From: an uncultured Polaribacter sp. | GTDB taxonomy: Bacteria; Bacteroidota; Bacteroidia; Flavobacteriales; Flavobacteriaceae | Assembly: GCA_947497755.1 (NCBI GenBank) | Contig: CANMHT010000002.1 | Location: 496,001-560,000, forward strand | Reading direction: 5' to 3' | DNA: 64,000 nucleotides | In this document: one piece after another, positions 30,436 to 41,110 of the stretch | Layout: every line of letters starts with the position of its first letter | How positions within the stretch are numbered: the first letter of the stretch is position 1 | Position numbers and translations under genes: made by a program | Notes under the pieces: model-generated | Databases searched by the model: none | Told to the model about the DNA's origin: nothing | What the model saw: only the letters and a program-made list of their open reading frames with translations

Positions 30436-31144
30436 TCAACTTACATATAAACCCTATGGGAATTCGGCAATTTTAATAGAATGGAAGCCAGAAATAAGTG
30501 AGGAAATTTTGTTGGATATTTTAAGTTATAAAACTAAGATTAAAGGCAAACTTGAATTACAAGATGTTATTATTGGATACAATTCTTTACTAATTGTATA
30601 CCCTTTTCAATTAAAGGATTATCTATCAAAAGTTGAATTCTTAAAAGAACTTTATAGCAGTTCAGAATATCATATTAAGTTAGAAAGAAATCATTGGAAT
30701 ATTCCTGTGTGCTATGATGAACAATTTGGACTTGATTTAAGGGCTTTGTCAAAAGATAAAAAAATGTCAGTAGAAGAGGTAATTAAATTACATACTACTC
30801 CAACATATATGGTACATTTTATAGGGTTTTTACCAGGATTTTTATACCTAGGAGGAATGGATGCCAAGATTACAACACCAAGAAAAGCAACACCAAGATT
30901 GCAAGTGCCTAAAGGAGCAGTTGGAATAGGTGGTTCACAAACAGGTATTTATCCTAATGAAAGTGCTGGAGGTTGGAATTTGATTGGGAATTCACCTATT
31001 TCATTTTTTGATATAGATAAAACAAAGCCATGTTTTGTTAATATTGGAGACAAAATTTCATTCAAACAGATTTCTTTAGAAGAGCATAGTTATATAAATG
31101 AACAAGTGTTTAAAGGAATTTATCAAATAGAGAAGAAAATATGA
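30428..31144 (+). CDS. pxpB: 5-oxoprolinase subunit PxpB (KipI-like); TTG start overlapping pxpA
   Basis: GFLPGFLYLGGMDAKITTPRKATPRLQVPKGAVGIGGSQTGIYPNESAGGWNLIG. Confidence 0.95.
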   Translation: MLNQLTYKPYGNSAILIEWKPEISEEILLDILSYKTKIKGKLELQDVIIGYNSLLIVYPFQLKDYLSKVEFLKELYSSSEYHIKLERNHWNIPVCYDEQFGLDLRALSKDKKMSVEEVIKLHTTPTYMVHFIGFLPGFLYLGGMDAKITTPRKATPRLQVPKGAVGIGGSQTGIYPNESAGGWNLIGNSPISFFDIDKTKPCFVNIGDKISFKQISLEEHSYINEQVFKGIYQIEKKI

Positions 31145-31986
31145 TGACCGTTTTACAGTCTGGAATTTATACTTCAATCCAAGATTTGGGTAGAGTAGGT
31201 TATGCTCATTACGGAGTGCCAATTTCTGGAGCAATGGATTCATATGCTGTTAAAATTGGAAATCAGCTATTGCAAAACCCTCATAATGCTTCTGTATTAG
31301 AAATTACTTTTGGAGCCTGTGTTTTACAAGTTGATGAAGATGTAACTCTTTGTGTTACTGGTGCAAATTATAATTTTACTGTAAACGGAATGGAAACTGA
31401 AATGTATACTGTTTTTAAAGTACAACGAGGAGCCAAACTTAAGTTTGCTAATAAAAATTATGGAGCCAGAACTTATGTTTGTGTAGCTGGAGGCTTTGCT
31501 TCTGAAAGAGTATTAAATAGTCAGAGTTATTATAAAGGAATTACTAAGACTTCTCGTTTGCAAAAAGGAATGAAGTTATTGTTGAATACTACTCAAGAAA
31601 TAAGAAAACTTACTTATGCTAAGGTAAAGGTGAATAAAGATTATTTTTTTAACGCTACTATTTTGTGTAAAAAAGGCCCCGAGTTTGAGCTATTACCACT
31701 TCAGCAACAAAAAGAATTATTGACTAAAAACTTTAGTGTTTCTAAAGAACATAATAGAATGGGAGTTCGTTTAGAAGAACTTATTGAGAATAATTTACAA
31801 TCAATATTAACCTCTGGAGTTTTGCCAGGAACAGTGCAGTTAACCCCTTCAGGTAAACTGATTGTATTGATGAGAGATTGCCAGATAACCGGAGGTTATC
31901 CAAGAGTTTTACAACTCACAGAAGACGGAATCAATACCTTATCTCAAAAGTCATCTGGAGATAAGATTCGATTTAGTTTGATTTGA
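31141..31986 (+). CDS. pxpC: 5-oxoprolinase subunit PxpC (KipA-like)
   Basis: GIYTSIQDLGRVGYAHYGVPISGAMD; ATGA overlap with pxpB. Confidence 0.95.
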   Translation: MMTVLQSGIYTSIQDLGRVGYAHYGVPISGAMDSYAVKIGNQLLQNPHNASVLEITFGACVLQVDEDVTLCVTGANYNFTVNGMETEMYTVFKVQRGAKLKFANKNYGARTYVCVAGGFASERVLNSQSYYKGITKTSRLQKGMKLLLNTTQEIRKLTYAKVKVNKDYFFNATILCKKGPEFELLPLQQQKELLTKNFSVSKEHNRMGVRLEELIENNLQSILTSGVLPGTVQLTPSGKLIVLMRDCQITGGYPRVLQLTEDGINTLSQKSSGDKIRFSLI

Positions 31987-33370
31987 TAATTTTCTTTTTA
32001 AAAGTTCCTTTTTCAGTAACTACTTGTAGTATATAAGTACCATTAACTAAGTTTTTTGTGTTGATTTTAGTCTTGTTAGATTCAATTATCAGTCTCCCAG
32101 TAATATCAAATAGCGATACTTTTTTGATAGGAGTAATTGATTCTATAGTTAATGCATTACGAGTTGGATTTGGGTAAACTTGTATTTTTGAGGTTAAGTT
32201 TTGATGTATGTCCACAGATAGGGTATTAGTAACATCTCTAATTTTAAATTCGTCAAACCAAAGATCAACAGTTTCTCCAAATGGAATTGCTCCTAGTTCT
32301 GAGTGAATTGCAATTCTGGTTTCTACATCTGTCGTAGGATTAAACTGATAGGTGATTTTTTTAAAATAACTATTTGATTTTTGAGGATCTAGGTTGTGAT
32401 CAGAAGTAATTTTACCTGATGAAACATTAGAAATTGATTGTAGATGTCCTAATAAAGGAGGATCTGGAACATAAACCAAACCTATAAATGCATGTCTGTA
32501 ACCAGATTGGTGAACAGCATGGTGAATTTGTAAACTAACTTCATATTTTCTGTTCGCTAAAAATCGAAACTTTGGAGAAGTTAAATTGTAAAATAGTTGG
32601 CTTTTGACTTGTTTGCCGTAATCAGATGACATTTTTATAGAAGACTGATTGCTATCAGTTTCTGCATAGATTTCATCTGTAACTTTAAAACTTAAAATCC
32701 CTTCTGGGAACAAATCTGTCATTTGCCAACTATCTAAGGCTTCTTTTCCAAATGATTGTGTATATGGGTAGGTTGATATGATTTCTTGTACATTGATTGC
32801 TCCATACAATTTATGAGCGATGTCTATGGTGCTTTCTAGCCATTGATTTCCGTCCCACTGAACGGTTTTGTAATCTAAACGATGTACTGATCTTATTTTC
32901 ACAGTTGGCGATGTTTCGTTTTTAGCAACTGCTACTATTGTAAACCAATAGTTTCCTGTAGTTAGTAAAATTGGGTTTTGTAAAAAAAGGTCAACATTAA
33001 CGGTATTTGCATCAATAATTTCTTGATTGCAATAATAATTATATGGATGAATTTCTTCTTCAAATACTATTGCATCAGGTATATTCGTGTTGTTGTCAGT
33101 TTTGTTAGAATATACTGTAATTTTAAAATGCTTGATATTGCTAACGTCTAGAGTTTCAAAGCTAAGATTGATTCCGTTGATTCTATAATTTTCTGTGCTT
33201 ACCTTTATTGGAGAACCATAATAATTTTCTGTTTTTGCAGAGGTGATAGATGCATCAACATAATCATTAAAAGTATAACTTTCATTAGTCTGAATGGTTT
33301 TAAAAGCATTGCTTTCTTGTGCTTTAGAATAGTAAGATATTAGACAAATAAAGAATAAAAGATAGCGCAT
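31973..33370 (-). CDS. Secreted protein with T9SS sorting domain
   Basis: Signal peptide; C-terminus IQVYPNPTRNALTIES...NGTYILQVVTEKGTFKKKIIK. Confidence 0.88.
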   Translation of the reverse strand: MRYLLFFICLISYYSKAQESNAFKTIQTNESYTFNDYVDASITSAKTENYYGSPIKVSTENYRINGINLSFETLDVSNIKHFKITVYSNKTDNNTNIPDAIVFEEEIHPYNYYCNQEIIDANTVNVDLFLQNPILLTTGNYWFTIVAVAKNETSPTVKIRSVHRLDYKTVQWDGNQWLESTIDIAHKLYGAINVQEIISTYPYTQSFGKEALDSWQMTDLFPEGILSFKVTDEIYAETDSNQSSIKMSSDYGKQVKSQLFYNLTSPKFRFLANRKYEVSLQIHHAVHQSGYRHAFIGLVYVPDPPLLGHLQSISNVSSGKITSDHNLDPQKSNSYFKKITYQFNPTTDVETRIAIHSELGAIPFGETVDLWFDEFKIRDVTNTLSVDIHQNLTSKIQVYPNPTRNALTIESITPIKKVSLFDITGRLIIESNKTKINTKNLVNGTYILQVVTEKGTFKKKIIKSN

Positions 33371-33432
33371 AATTCAGTACTTTTACAGATAAATATAATT
33401 GTAATTTATTAAATTAGCCCTAAAGAGCTAAA

Positions 33433-34017
33433 ATGTTAAAAACAAAGGATAAAATAGTACAACAAGCAATTCAACAATTTAATCAAGAGGGGATTGCATC
33501 TGTATCTTTAAAGGCAATCGCAAAAGAGTTGAATATTAGTGATGGTAATTTGCGTTATCATTATAAAACAAAAGAAGATTTGGTGATAGCAGTGTTAGAA
33601 GCAATGAAGAAAGACTTGTTTTTAATGAAGCAAAGTTTTTCTAGCAAAGAGCAATTGCCCAATAAAGATTTTTTTCATCACTTTTTTAAAGGTTCGTATC
33701 AAATAATTTTTACTTATCGATGTGTGTATTTAGATCAAGTATGGTTGTATCATCACATGAAAAATTATACAAAAATTTTTAGTGCATATGTAAATGAATG
33801 GAGGCAAGATTTTTTAGAAACCTTTAAAATAATGAGAGAAATTGGTGTACTTTCTGCTAACTATTCTGATGAGCAATATAAAATGTTATTTGAGCAGTTG
33901 TATATCTATAGTAATAGTTGGATACTTTATTATGAGCAACAAACAGAAAAGGAAATTGCTTATTATGTAGCAATTTGTATGAGTATTTTAGCACCGTATT
34001 GGAATACTACAAACTAA
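33433..34017 (+). CDS. TetR/AcrR family transcriptional regulator
   Basis: N-terminal HTH IVQQAIQQFNQEGIASVSLKAIAKELNISDGNLRYHYKTKEDLVIAVLEAM. Confidence 0.92.
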   Translation: MLKTKDKIVQQAIQQFNQEGIASVSLKAIAKELNISDGNLRYHYKTKEDLVIAVLEAMKKDLFLMKQSFSSKEQLPNKDFFHHFFKGSYQIIFTYRCVYLDQVWLYHHMKNYTKIFSAYVNEWRQDFLETFKIMREIGVLSANYSDEQYKMLFEQLYIYSNSWILYYEQQTEKEIAYYVAICMSILAPYWNTTN

Positions 34018-34046
34018 AAAAAGCAACTCGAAGAGTTGCTTTTTTT
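34018..34046. terminator. Terminator hairpin between convergent tetR-type gene and hppA
   Basis: AAGCAACTC-GAA-GAGTTGCTTTTTTT, preceded by an A-tract. Confidence 0.9.
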
Positions 34047-34066
34047 AGTTTTAAATTCATAAAGAA

Positions 34067-36544
34067 TTAATTTGTATGCTTAACTTCTTTGCGAATTACT
34101 TTTTTCATTTTTTGTTCAATATGAATACCTTCTTGCTTTTCAGTTAAAGCATTTATTTGAGCTTGAACTTCAGCTTTTGTTCCTTTAAATTCTTTGATAA
34201 TTTCTTTTTTCTCACCATTAATTTCAGAAATTATTTTAACAGCAGCAACTACTTGACCGTTATCTGCATTTTTCATTTCTATTTTCACTTTTTTAGAAAC
34301 TTCTTTGTGGGTAGTAGTATCGTTATCAACTATAACTTCTACAAGAGTGTTTTCTGCATGTTTTTCATCAGAAATATGTCCACCTAAAATAGGAGCTACA
34401 ACTAATCCGATTAAACAAGTTAATTTAATTAAGATATTCATAGAAGGACCAGAAGTATCTTTAAATGGATCTCCAACAGTATCTCCTGTAACGGCAGCCT
34501 TATGTGCATCTGAACCTTTGTAAGTCATTTCTCCATTAATTTCTACACCTGCTTCAAAAGATTTTTTAGCGTTGTCCCAAGCTCCACCAGCATTGTTTTG
34601 GAAGATGGCCCATAATACACCACTAACAGTTACTCCGGCCATATAACCACCAAGCATTTCTGCAATCGCAATATTGCTCATTCCAAATAACATTGGAACA
34701 AAAGCGATGATTAAAGGGAACCCAATTGTTAATAATCCTGGCAACATCATTTCTTTTAAAGATGCTTGAGTAGAGATTGCAACACATTTATCGTATTCTG
34801 GTTTTCCAGTTCCTTCCATAATTCCAGGAATCATTTTAAACTGCCTACGTACTTCATGTACCATTTCCATAGCTGCTTTTCCTACGGCATTCATTGCTAA
34901 AGCAGAAAATACTACAGGAACCATACCTCCAACGAATAACATCGCTAATACAGGAGCTTTAAAAATGTTAATTCCATCAATACCTGTAAAAGTAACATAG
35001 GCAGCAAATAAAGCTAAAGATGTTAATGCAGCAGAAGCAATTGCAAAACCTTTACCAGTTGCTGCAGTTGTATTTCCAACGGAATCTAAAATGTCAGTAC
35101 GTTCTCTAACAATAGGGTCTTGTTCACTCATTTCTGCAATACCTCCAGCATTGTCAGAAATTGGACCAAAAGCATCAATAGCTAATTGCATAGCAGTTGT
35201 AGCCATCATTGCAGAAGCCGCTAATGCAACTCCATAAAAACCAGCAAAAGCATAAGAAGCCCAAATTGCCAAAGCAAATAATAATACAGAAGAAAAAGTA
35301 GAAATCATTCCTGTAGCTAAACCAGCAATAATATTTGTTCCAGCACCAGTACTAGATTGTTGTACAATTTTTAAGATAGGTTTTTTACCTAAACCAGTAT
35401 AATATTCAGTAATTGAAGAGATAAAAGCTCCTACAATTAATCCAACCAAAGTTGCATAAAATACGCTCATTCTAGAAACTTCTTGTAGTCCTTCTCCGAA
35501 GAACTCCATATTCATAGTTTCTGGTAACATATAGTAACACAAACCAAAACAAGATAGCGCTACTAATATAATTGATGTCCAGTTTCCAATATTTAATGCA
35601 CCCATTACTTGGTCTTCTTTGGCATCATTACTTTTAATTTTTACTAACATGGTACCAATTACAGAAATAATAATTCCAGCACCAGCAATTGCCATAGGTA
35701 ATAAGATTGGGCCTATTCCTCCAAAAGCATCATCAATGCTTCCTCCCATATCTTTAATTACATAGTTTCCTAATACCATAGCAGCTAAAACTGTTGCTAC
35801 ATAAGAACCAAATAAGTCGGCTCCCATACCAGCAACATCACCAACATTATCACCAACATTATCTGCAATCGTTGCAGGGTTTCTTGGATCATCTTCTGGA
35901 ATACCAGCTTCTACTTTACCAACTAAATCAGCACCAACATCAGCAGCTTTTGTATAAATACCACCACCAACTCTTGCAAATAAAGCAATAGATTCAGCTC
36001 CTAAAGAGAATCCTGCTAGTGTTTCTAAAACGATGGTCATATCTGCTGTAGAAGTCCAAGCACCGTCCATAAAGAAGTGGAAGAAAATGATAAAGAATGC
36101 TGTTAAACCTAATACGGCTAATCCGGCAACACCTAACCCCATTACTGTACCACCTCCAAAAGATATTTTTAATGCATTTGGTAAACTAGTACGAGCAGCT
36201 TGTGTAGTTCTAACATTTGTTTTTGTAGCGATTTTCATTCCAATATTTCCTGCGAAGGCAGAAAAAATAGCTCCGAAAATAAATGCAATTACAATTAACC
36301 AATGTGTTGTTGGTACAATAAAAGAAACAATGGCCAATAAAATACTTACAATAACAACAAAAATTGCTAAGAGCCTATATTCTGCATTTAAAAAAGCCAG
36401 CGCTCCTTCATAAATGTGGTCAGAAATTTCTTTCATTTTACCATCACCTGCATCTTGTTTCATTACCCAAGATTTTTTTGCTAGCATATATACTAGGCCT
36501 AACACTGCCAAAATTATTGGCATATAAATCATCATTGATTCCAT
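34067..36544 (-). CDS. hppA: Membrane-bound (ion-translocating) pyrophosphatase
   Basis: [51 protein letters not shown] (Ala as in K+-dependent enzymes); C-terminal extension of about 100 aa. Confidence 0.96.
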   Translation of the reverse strand: MESMMIYMPIILAVLGLVYMLAKKSWVMKQDAGDGKMKEISDHIYEGALAFLNAEYRLLAIFVVIVSILLAIVSFIVPTTHWLIVIAFIFGAIFSAFAGNIGMKIATKTNVRTTQAARTSLPNALKISFGGGTVMGLGVAGLAVLGLTAFFIIFFHFFMDGAWTSTADMTIVLETLAGFSLGAESIALFARVGGGIYTKAADVGADLVGKVEAGIPEDDPRNPATIADNVGDNVGDVAGMGADLFGSYVATVLAAMVLGNYVIKDMGGSIDDAFGGIGPILLPMAIAGAGIIISVIGTMLVKIKSNDAKEDQVMGALNIGNWTSIILVALSCFGLCYYMLPETMNMEFFGEGLQEVSRMSVFYATLVGLIVGAFISSITEYYTGLGKKPILKIVQQSSTGAGTNIIAGLATGMISTFSSVLLFALAIWASYAFAGFYGVALAASAMMATTAMQLAIDAFGPISDNAGGIAEMSEQDPIVRERTDILDSVGNTTAATGKGFAIASAALTSLALFAAYVTFTGIDGINIFKAPVLAMLFVGGMVPVVFSALAMNAVGKAAMEMVHEVRRQFKMIPGIMEGTGKPEYDKCVAISTQASLKEMMLPGLLTIGFPLIIAFVPMLFGMSNIAIAEMLGGYMAGVTVSGVLWAIFQNNAGGAWDNAKKSFEAGVEINGEMTYKGSDAHKAAVTGDTVGDPFKDTSGPSMNILIKLTCLIGLVVAPILGGHISDEKHAENTLVEVIVDNDTTTHKEVSKKVKIEMKNADNGQVVAAVKIISEINGEKKEIIKEFKGTKAEVQAQINALTEKQEGIHIEQKMKKVIRKEVKHTN

Positions 36545-36602
36545 ATTTTATTGTTTAGATTAGTTTTTAAAGATCGTAAATATAACAAAATCAATGAGAA
36601 AG

Positions 36603-36636
36603 AAAAAGCCCTATAATTTGCATTATAAGGCTTTTT
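36603..36636 (-). terminator. Terminator between ppa and hppA
   Basis: AAAAAGCCcTATAAT-TTGC-ATTATAaGGCTTTTT. Confidence 0.8.
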
Positions 36637-36706
36637 AAAAATTAGGTGCTATTTAACAAGATAAATTTAGTTGAACTAACTTATAAAGTAAGTTGGTTTC
36701 GACTAA

Positions 36707-37234
36707 TTAAATTGTAAAATCTCCGTTAGTTTTATGTTCACTATTTTGGTAGCGTTCTATACATTTATCTAAGATTTCGTATGCTTCATCAGCATCTCCC
36801 CAACCACCAACATCAACTTTTTTCTTTTCTAAATCTTTATATACTTGGAAGAAGTGTGTGATTTCTTCTTTACGGTGAGGATTTAAGTCTGTAATATCGT
36901 TGTATTTATTCCAAATAGGATCAGAAACTGGAATACAAACAATTTTTTCATCTGGTCCTTTTTCATCAGCCATATGGAAAACTCCAATTGGTTTTACTTC
37001 CATAACACACATTGGAAATGTAGGTTCTGTACCTAAAACTAATACATCTAATGGGTCTCCATCTAAAGCTAAAGTTTCTGGAATAAAACCATAGTCTCCT
37101 GGGTACATCATTGATGAAAATAACATTCTGTCGAAACGAATTTTACCTAAGTCAAAATCGTATTCATATTTATTTCTGCTTCCTTTTGGTATTTCAATTA
37201 AAACATCTACTGTTTTTCTTTCTTTTGCAGTCAT
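36707..37234 (-). CDS. ppa: Soluble inorganic pyrophosphatase (family I)
   Basis: EIPKGSRNKYEYD, YPGDYGFIPETLALDGDPLDVLVL. Confidence 0.97.
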   Translation of the reverse strand: MTAKERKTVDVLIEIPKGSRNKYEYDFDLGKIRFDRMLFSSMMYPGDYGFIPETLALDGDPLDVLVLGTEPTFPMCVMEVKPIGVFHMADEKGPDEKIVCIPVSDPIWNKYNDITDLNPHRKEEITHFFQVYKDLEKKKVDVGGWGDADEAYEILDKCIERYQNSEHKTNGDFTI

Positions 37235-37311
37235 TTCTTTAATTTTTATTCGGACGACAAAAGTAGTGATATTTTAGGCTTTTGAGCCTATGTTTTTAGG
37301 TTATTTTTTAG

Positions 37312-39825
37312 TTAAAAATTTAAGCCAGTAGTAAATGTTATTCCAGATTTTCTTGCATTAGGAATATTTAGATAATTTCCTCTAAAATTAAAGTCAATTT
37401 GTAGTATTTTAAAAATATTTCCAATTCCAAAACTATACTCGTAATATGGTGTTTTTGAGGGGGTTCTGAAAGTTGTTTGAGATGGATGATTGGTGCTGTT
37501 CAAATCAATATTTCCTTGCGACAAATTTCCAATTACAGATTTGAACCCAACAATCGCTCTTAAATTTAATTTTCTCAGCAACGGAATCCTAGAAAAAATT
37601 CGCCCATTAAAATTATGTTGCATGTGAAATGAGGCATAAGTATCAGTTACAAATTCATAAAAATCCAATTGATTAAATGTGTTGTAATAAGAAAAATAAG
37701 ATTGATTACCTGGTACAGGATTTAGTAATGCTAAAGGAACATTTCCAAATGTTTTTCCTAATTGAATTGAAGTTTTCATTTTTCCAAAACCGCCAATAAA
37801 CCAAGGTTGAGAGTACGAAAAGTGAAGCTTAGAATAATTAAAATCGCTATTTAGAAAACCTTTAATACCTTTTGTATATTGCAAGGTAATATTACGTAGT
37901 CTATCTGCATTGGTATGTGTTTCTACTCCGTGTCCAAGAACTTTTCTACCTGGATAATACGTTGTGGTAAAGATGCTTTCAAATTGATTTATGTTAGATG
38001 AAGTGCCATGAATAGCTTCTGGGTCTTTATAATCTAAACTAAAATTAGGAGAAGCAGAGTGTAAAGACTTGTATGCTTGTGTAAAGTTTATCTCTAAGTT
38101 TTTTAGTGGTTCAGCTTGAAAGTTTACAATGGAGGTTTTTACTTTGGTAAGCTTGTCATTTCCTCCAATTCCAACTAATGATGATGAGCCATTACTTCTA
38201 TTTAGAACAAATAAACTATTCATATTAGAACTCCCAATTTGTTCTATGTCTTCTTTTCTTCCAATAGAAAGAATGAATCTGTTTTTTTGATTAAGTAAAA
38301 ACTTTGCTTGTAAGCCATATTTAAATTTTTGATCTTTAAAACCATAAGCTGTATAGCCTTCTACTCTCCAAGGGTCATTGTATTTAAAGAAGGTTCTTCC
38401 TCCAACTCTTATTCTAGTTCCTTCTACACTATTATGTCCCAATGTAGAAAATAATGGACCATAATCGATATGTAATGGTTTAATTTCGAAGTAACCAGAA
38501 GCTAATGCAGCAGTTATGTTGTATATTTTTTTAAATTTTTTAGTGTTTTTTAAAGTATCTATCATGGTATAGACAGAGGCTTCATCTTTGTTTAGTTTTT
38601 CTAACCGATTTTGTTCCCAAAAAGCAGCATTTTGGTTATAAGCTTGACTATTATCTTTGTATCGATCTTCTTTATAAAACGCTTCCTCTTTTTTAATGTT
38701 AAATTCATAGTTATTATAAAGAGTGGTTCGTTTTCCATATACTCCTTTAGAATTTTTCTTTTTATTTAAAGCAAAATCAGATAAAAAATAATCTCTTTTT
38801 AATAGAAAAACGGAATCATTAACTATGTCATATTCTTGCTCAATATAAATGTCTTTTACCCAATTAATATTTGCATTTTTGGCAACTTTCATATTGATTT
38901 CTTTCACAGCAAAAGTGGTGTCATTTACCCAGAAATCACCAGTAAAGGTTAGTTCATTTTTTCTTCGAGGATAATAAATAATATTGTAACACCATTTATT
39001 GTTGATGTAAGTACTATCAGCTAAATAATAATTGTAATTAGAAACCCCGGTTTCAGATAAAGGGCTGACAAAGCTTTTATAGAACAATTTTATATAGTTA
39101 TCATAAATATTATAATCAGCATATAAGTCATCAATAAAATTTAATACTCCTTGATTGTTATTTAAAGCAGTGTTTTTATTCCCTTTTAAAATTTCTTTTT
39201 CTTTTTTTAGGATGTTATCACCGTATACATCAGAAACAGATTCATTTAAAAAAATAGGTAAATATGTTTTTCCCGTAATGGCAGATGTGTCAACATTGTT
39301 AAAAACAAATTCTACACCTTTAAAAAGTTTTTTCTTTTTAAATTTTTCATCTATCGAATTTAGGTCAAATTCAATCTTTTGATATTTTCTGTATTTATAT
39401 TGCTTAAACTTTTTGAGTCCGTTTACTTTTTTTCGTTTCCATATTTTTTGTAGAATAGCAATTGCAGGATTGTTCTTTTTGGGTTGTTTCCCAGTAACAA
39501 TGATTACTTCTTTTAAAACATTTGAGCTCTCTTTTAAGTTAAAAACTAAATTTGAGTAACTTTTTTTTACAATTTTAAACTCAATAGTTTCGTAACCAAT
39601 AAATGAAATCTCTAAGAATTTAGGATTGGATTTAGTTTCTAATTCAAACTCTCCAAAATCATTAGTTGAAGTACCTATATAAGTATCTTTAAAATATACA
39701 TTAACAAAAGGTAAAGGCTTGTTGTCTTTGTCTACTACTTTCCCTTTAATTTTTACTTGTGCAGTAATTAAGGTTGAAAAAAGCAATAATATCAAAAATC
39801 CAATTTTTCTAAACATATTCGGCAT
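37312..39825 (-). CDS. DUF5686 and carboxypeptidase-regulatory-like domain outer-membrane protein
   Basis: Signal peptide, KGKVVDKDNKPLPFVNVYFKDTYIGTSTNDFGEFEL, C-terminal beta-barrel. Confidence 0.85.
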   Translation of the reverse strand: MPNMFRKIGFLILLLFSTLITAQVKIKGKVVDKDNKPLPFVNVYFKDTYIGTSTNDFGEFELETKSNPKFLEISFIGYETIEFKIVKKSYSNLVFNLKESSNVLKEVIIVTGKQPKKNNPAIAILQKIWKRKKVNGLKKFKQYKYRKYQKIEFDLNSIDEKFKKKKLFKGVEFVFNNVDTSAITGKTYLPIFLNESVSDVYGDNILKKEKEILKGNKNTALNNNQGVLNFIDDLYADYNIYDNYIKLFYKSFVSPLSETGVSNYNYYLADSTYINNKWCYNIIYYPRRKNELTFTGDFWVNDTTFAVKEINMKVAKNANINWVKDIYIEQEYDIVNDSVFLLKRDYFLSDFALNKKKNSKGVYGKRTTLYNNYEFNIKKEEAFYKEDRYKDNSQAYNQNAAFWEQNRLEKLNKDEASVYTMIDTLKNTKKFKKIYNITAALASGYFEIKPLHIDYGPLFSTLGHNSVEGTRIRVGGRTFFKYNDPWRVEGYTAYGFKDQKFKYGLQAKFLLNQKNRFILSIGRKEDIEQIGSSNMNSLFVLNRSNGSSSLVGIGGNDKLTKVKTSIVNFQAEPLKNLEINFTQAYKSLHSASPNFSLDYKDPEAIHGTSSNINQFESIFTTTYYPGRKVLGHGVETHTNADRLRNITLQYTKGIKGFLNSDFNYSKLHFSYSQPWFIGGFGKMKTSIQLGKTFGNVPLALLNPVPGNQSYFSYYNTFNQLDFYEFVTDTYASFHMQHNFNGRIFSRIPLLRKLNLRAIVGFKSVIGNLSQGNIDLNSTNHPSQTTFRTPSKTPYYEYSFGIGNIFKILQIDFNFRGNYLNIPNARKSGITFTTGLNF

Positions 39826-40014
39826 ATATCAGCAAGGGGCAAAAATTAGTATTAATGTTTAGCTATAAAAATCTTATAGATGAACTATGGTTTTTTATAG
39901 ACTAAAACGGTAATTATTTAACGAAGTTTGGTAGGGTTGAATGAAGCAAACGTTATGTATTTGATTCTAGTATTTTGTCTTTAATTTTTTAATTATTAAA
40001 GTTTAGAGCTAAGA

Positions 40015-40048
40015 AAATCCCTTCCAACATTAAGATTGAAAGGGATTT
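40015..40048 (-). terminator. Terminator downstream of pdhB
   Basis: AAATCCCTT...AAGGGATTT inverted repeat immediately 3' of pdhB. Confidence 0.75.
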
Positions 40049-40079
40049 GTATAAATTTATGTAAAATTTCTAATCTAGA

Positions 40080-41057
40080 TTAGATGTACATTACTTCTTT
40101 TACTGCTTTAACAACATCATTATGGTTTGGTAACCAGGCTTCTAATAAAACAGGAGAATAAGGAGCAGGAGTATCTGCAGTAGTAATTCTCTTAATTGGA
40201 GCATCTAAATAATCAAAAGCTTGATCTTGAACTCTAAATGTAATTTCTGAAGCTACACTTGCAAATGGCCAAGCTTCTTCTAAAATTACCAAACGATTTG
40301 TTTTTCTAACAGATTCTAAGATTGTATTATGATCCATTGGACGAACAGTTCTTAAATCGATAATTTCACAAGAAATATTTTCTTTAGCCAATTCGTCTGC
40401 AGCTTTATAGGCTTCTTTAATAATCTTACCAAAAGAAACAATAGTTACATCACTACCTTCTCTTTTAATATCAGCAACTCCAATTGGTAATACATATTCA
40501 CCTTCTGGAATTTCCATTTTGTCACCATACATTTGTTCAGATTCCATAAAAATAACTGGATCATCATCTCTAATTGCTGCTTTTAATAAACCTTTAGCAT
40601 CATATGGATTAGAAGGTACAATTACTTTTAATCCTGGAGTGTTTGCAAACCAGTTTTCAAAAGCTTGTGAGTGTGTTGCAGCTAATTGCCCTGCAGAAGC
40701 TGTTGGACCTCTAAATACAATTGGACAATTAAATTGTCCTCCAGACATTTGTCTTATTTTGGCTGCATTATTTATAATCTGATCAATTCCAACTAAAGAA
40801 AAGTTGAAGGTCATATACTCAACAATAGGTCTGTTTCCATTCATGGCAGAACCAACTGCTATTCCTCCAAATCCTAATTCGGCAATAGGAGCATCAATAA
40901 CTCTCTTAGCACCAAACTCATCTAACATTCCTTTAGATGCTTTATAAGCACCGTTGTATTCTGCTACTTCTTCACCAATTAAATAAATGCTTTCATCTCT
41001 GCGCATTTCTTCGCTCATGGCTTCACAAATAGCTTCTCTAAATTGTACAGTTTTCAT
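40080..41057 (-). CDS. pdhB: Pyruvate dehydrogenase E1 component, beta subunit
   Basis: MKTVQFREAICEAMSEEMRRDESIYLIGEEVAEYNGAYKASKGML; start at 41057 rather than the extended ORF start. Confidence 0.95.
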   Translation of the reverse strand: MKTVQFREAICEAMSEEMRRDESIYLIGEEVAEYNGAYKASKGMLDEFGAKRVIDAPIAELGFGGIAVGSAMNGNRPIVEYMTFNFSLVGIDQIINNAAKIRQMSGGQFNCPIVFRGPTASAGQLAATHSQAFENWFANTPGLKVIVPSNPYDAKGLLKAAIRDDDPVIFMESEQMYGDKMEIPEGEYVLPIGVADIKREGSDVTIVSFGKIIKEAYKAADELAKENISCEIIDLRTVRPMDHNTILESVRKTNRLVILEEAWPFASVASEITFRVQDQAFDYLDAPIKRITTADTPAPYSPVLLEAWLPNHNDVVKAVKEVMYI

Positions 41058-41110
41058 ATTTAAATTTACTCTCTTAAACGAACTGCGAAAGTAAGAAAAA
41101 TTTAAGAAAA

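Noticed and set aside
34157-36558. Plus-strand ORFs opposite hppA (34157, 34305, 35794, 36033, 36364)
   Set aside because: Antisense shadows of hppA with low-complexity or biased composition (for example the His/Gln-rich ORF at 35794).
37276-37291. Small inverted repeat TAGGCT-TTTG-AGCCTA upstream of ppa
   Set aside because: Only a 6-bp stem and no U-tract on the relevant strand; too weak to call a terminator or operator.
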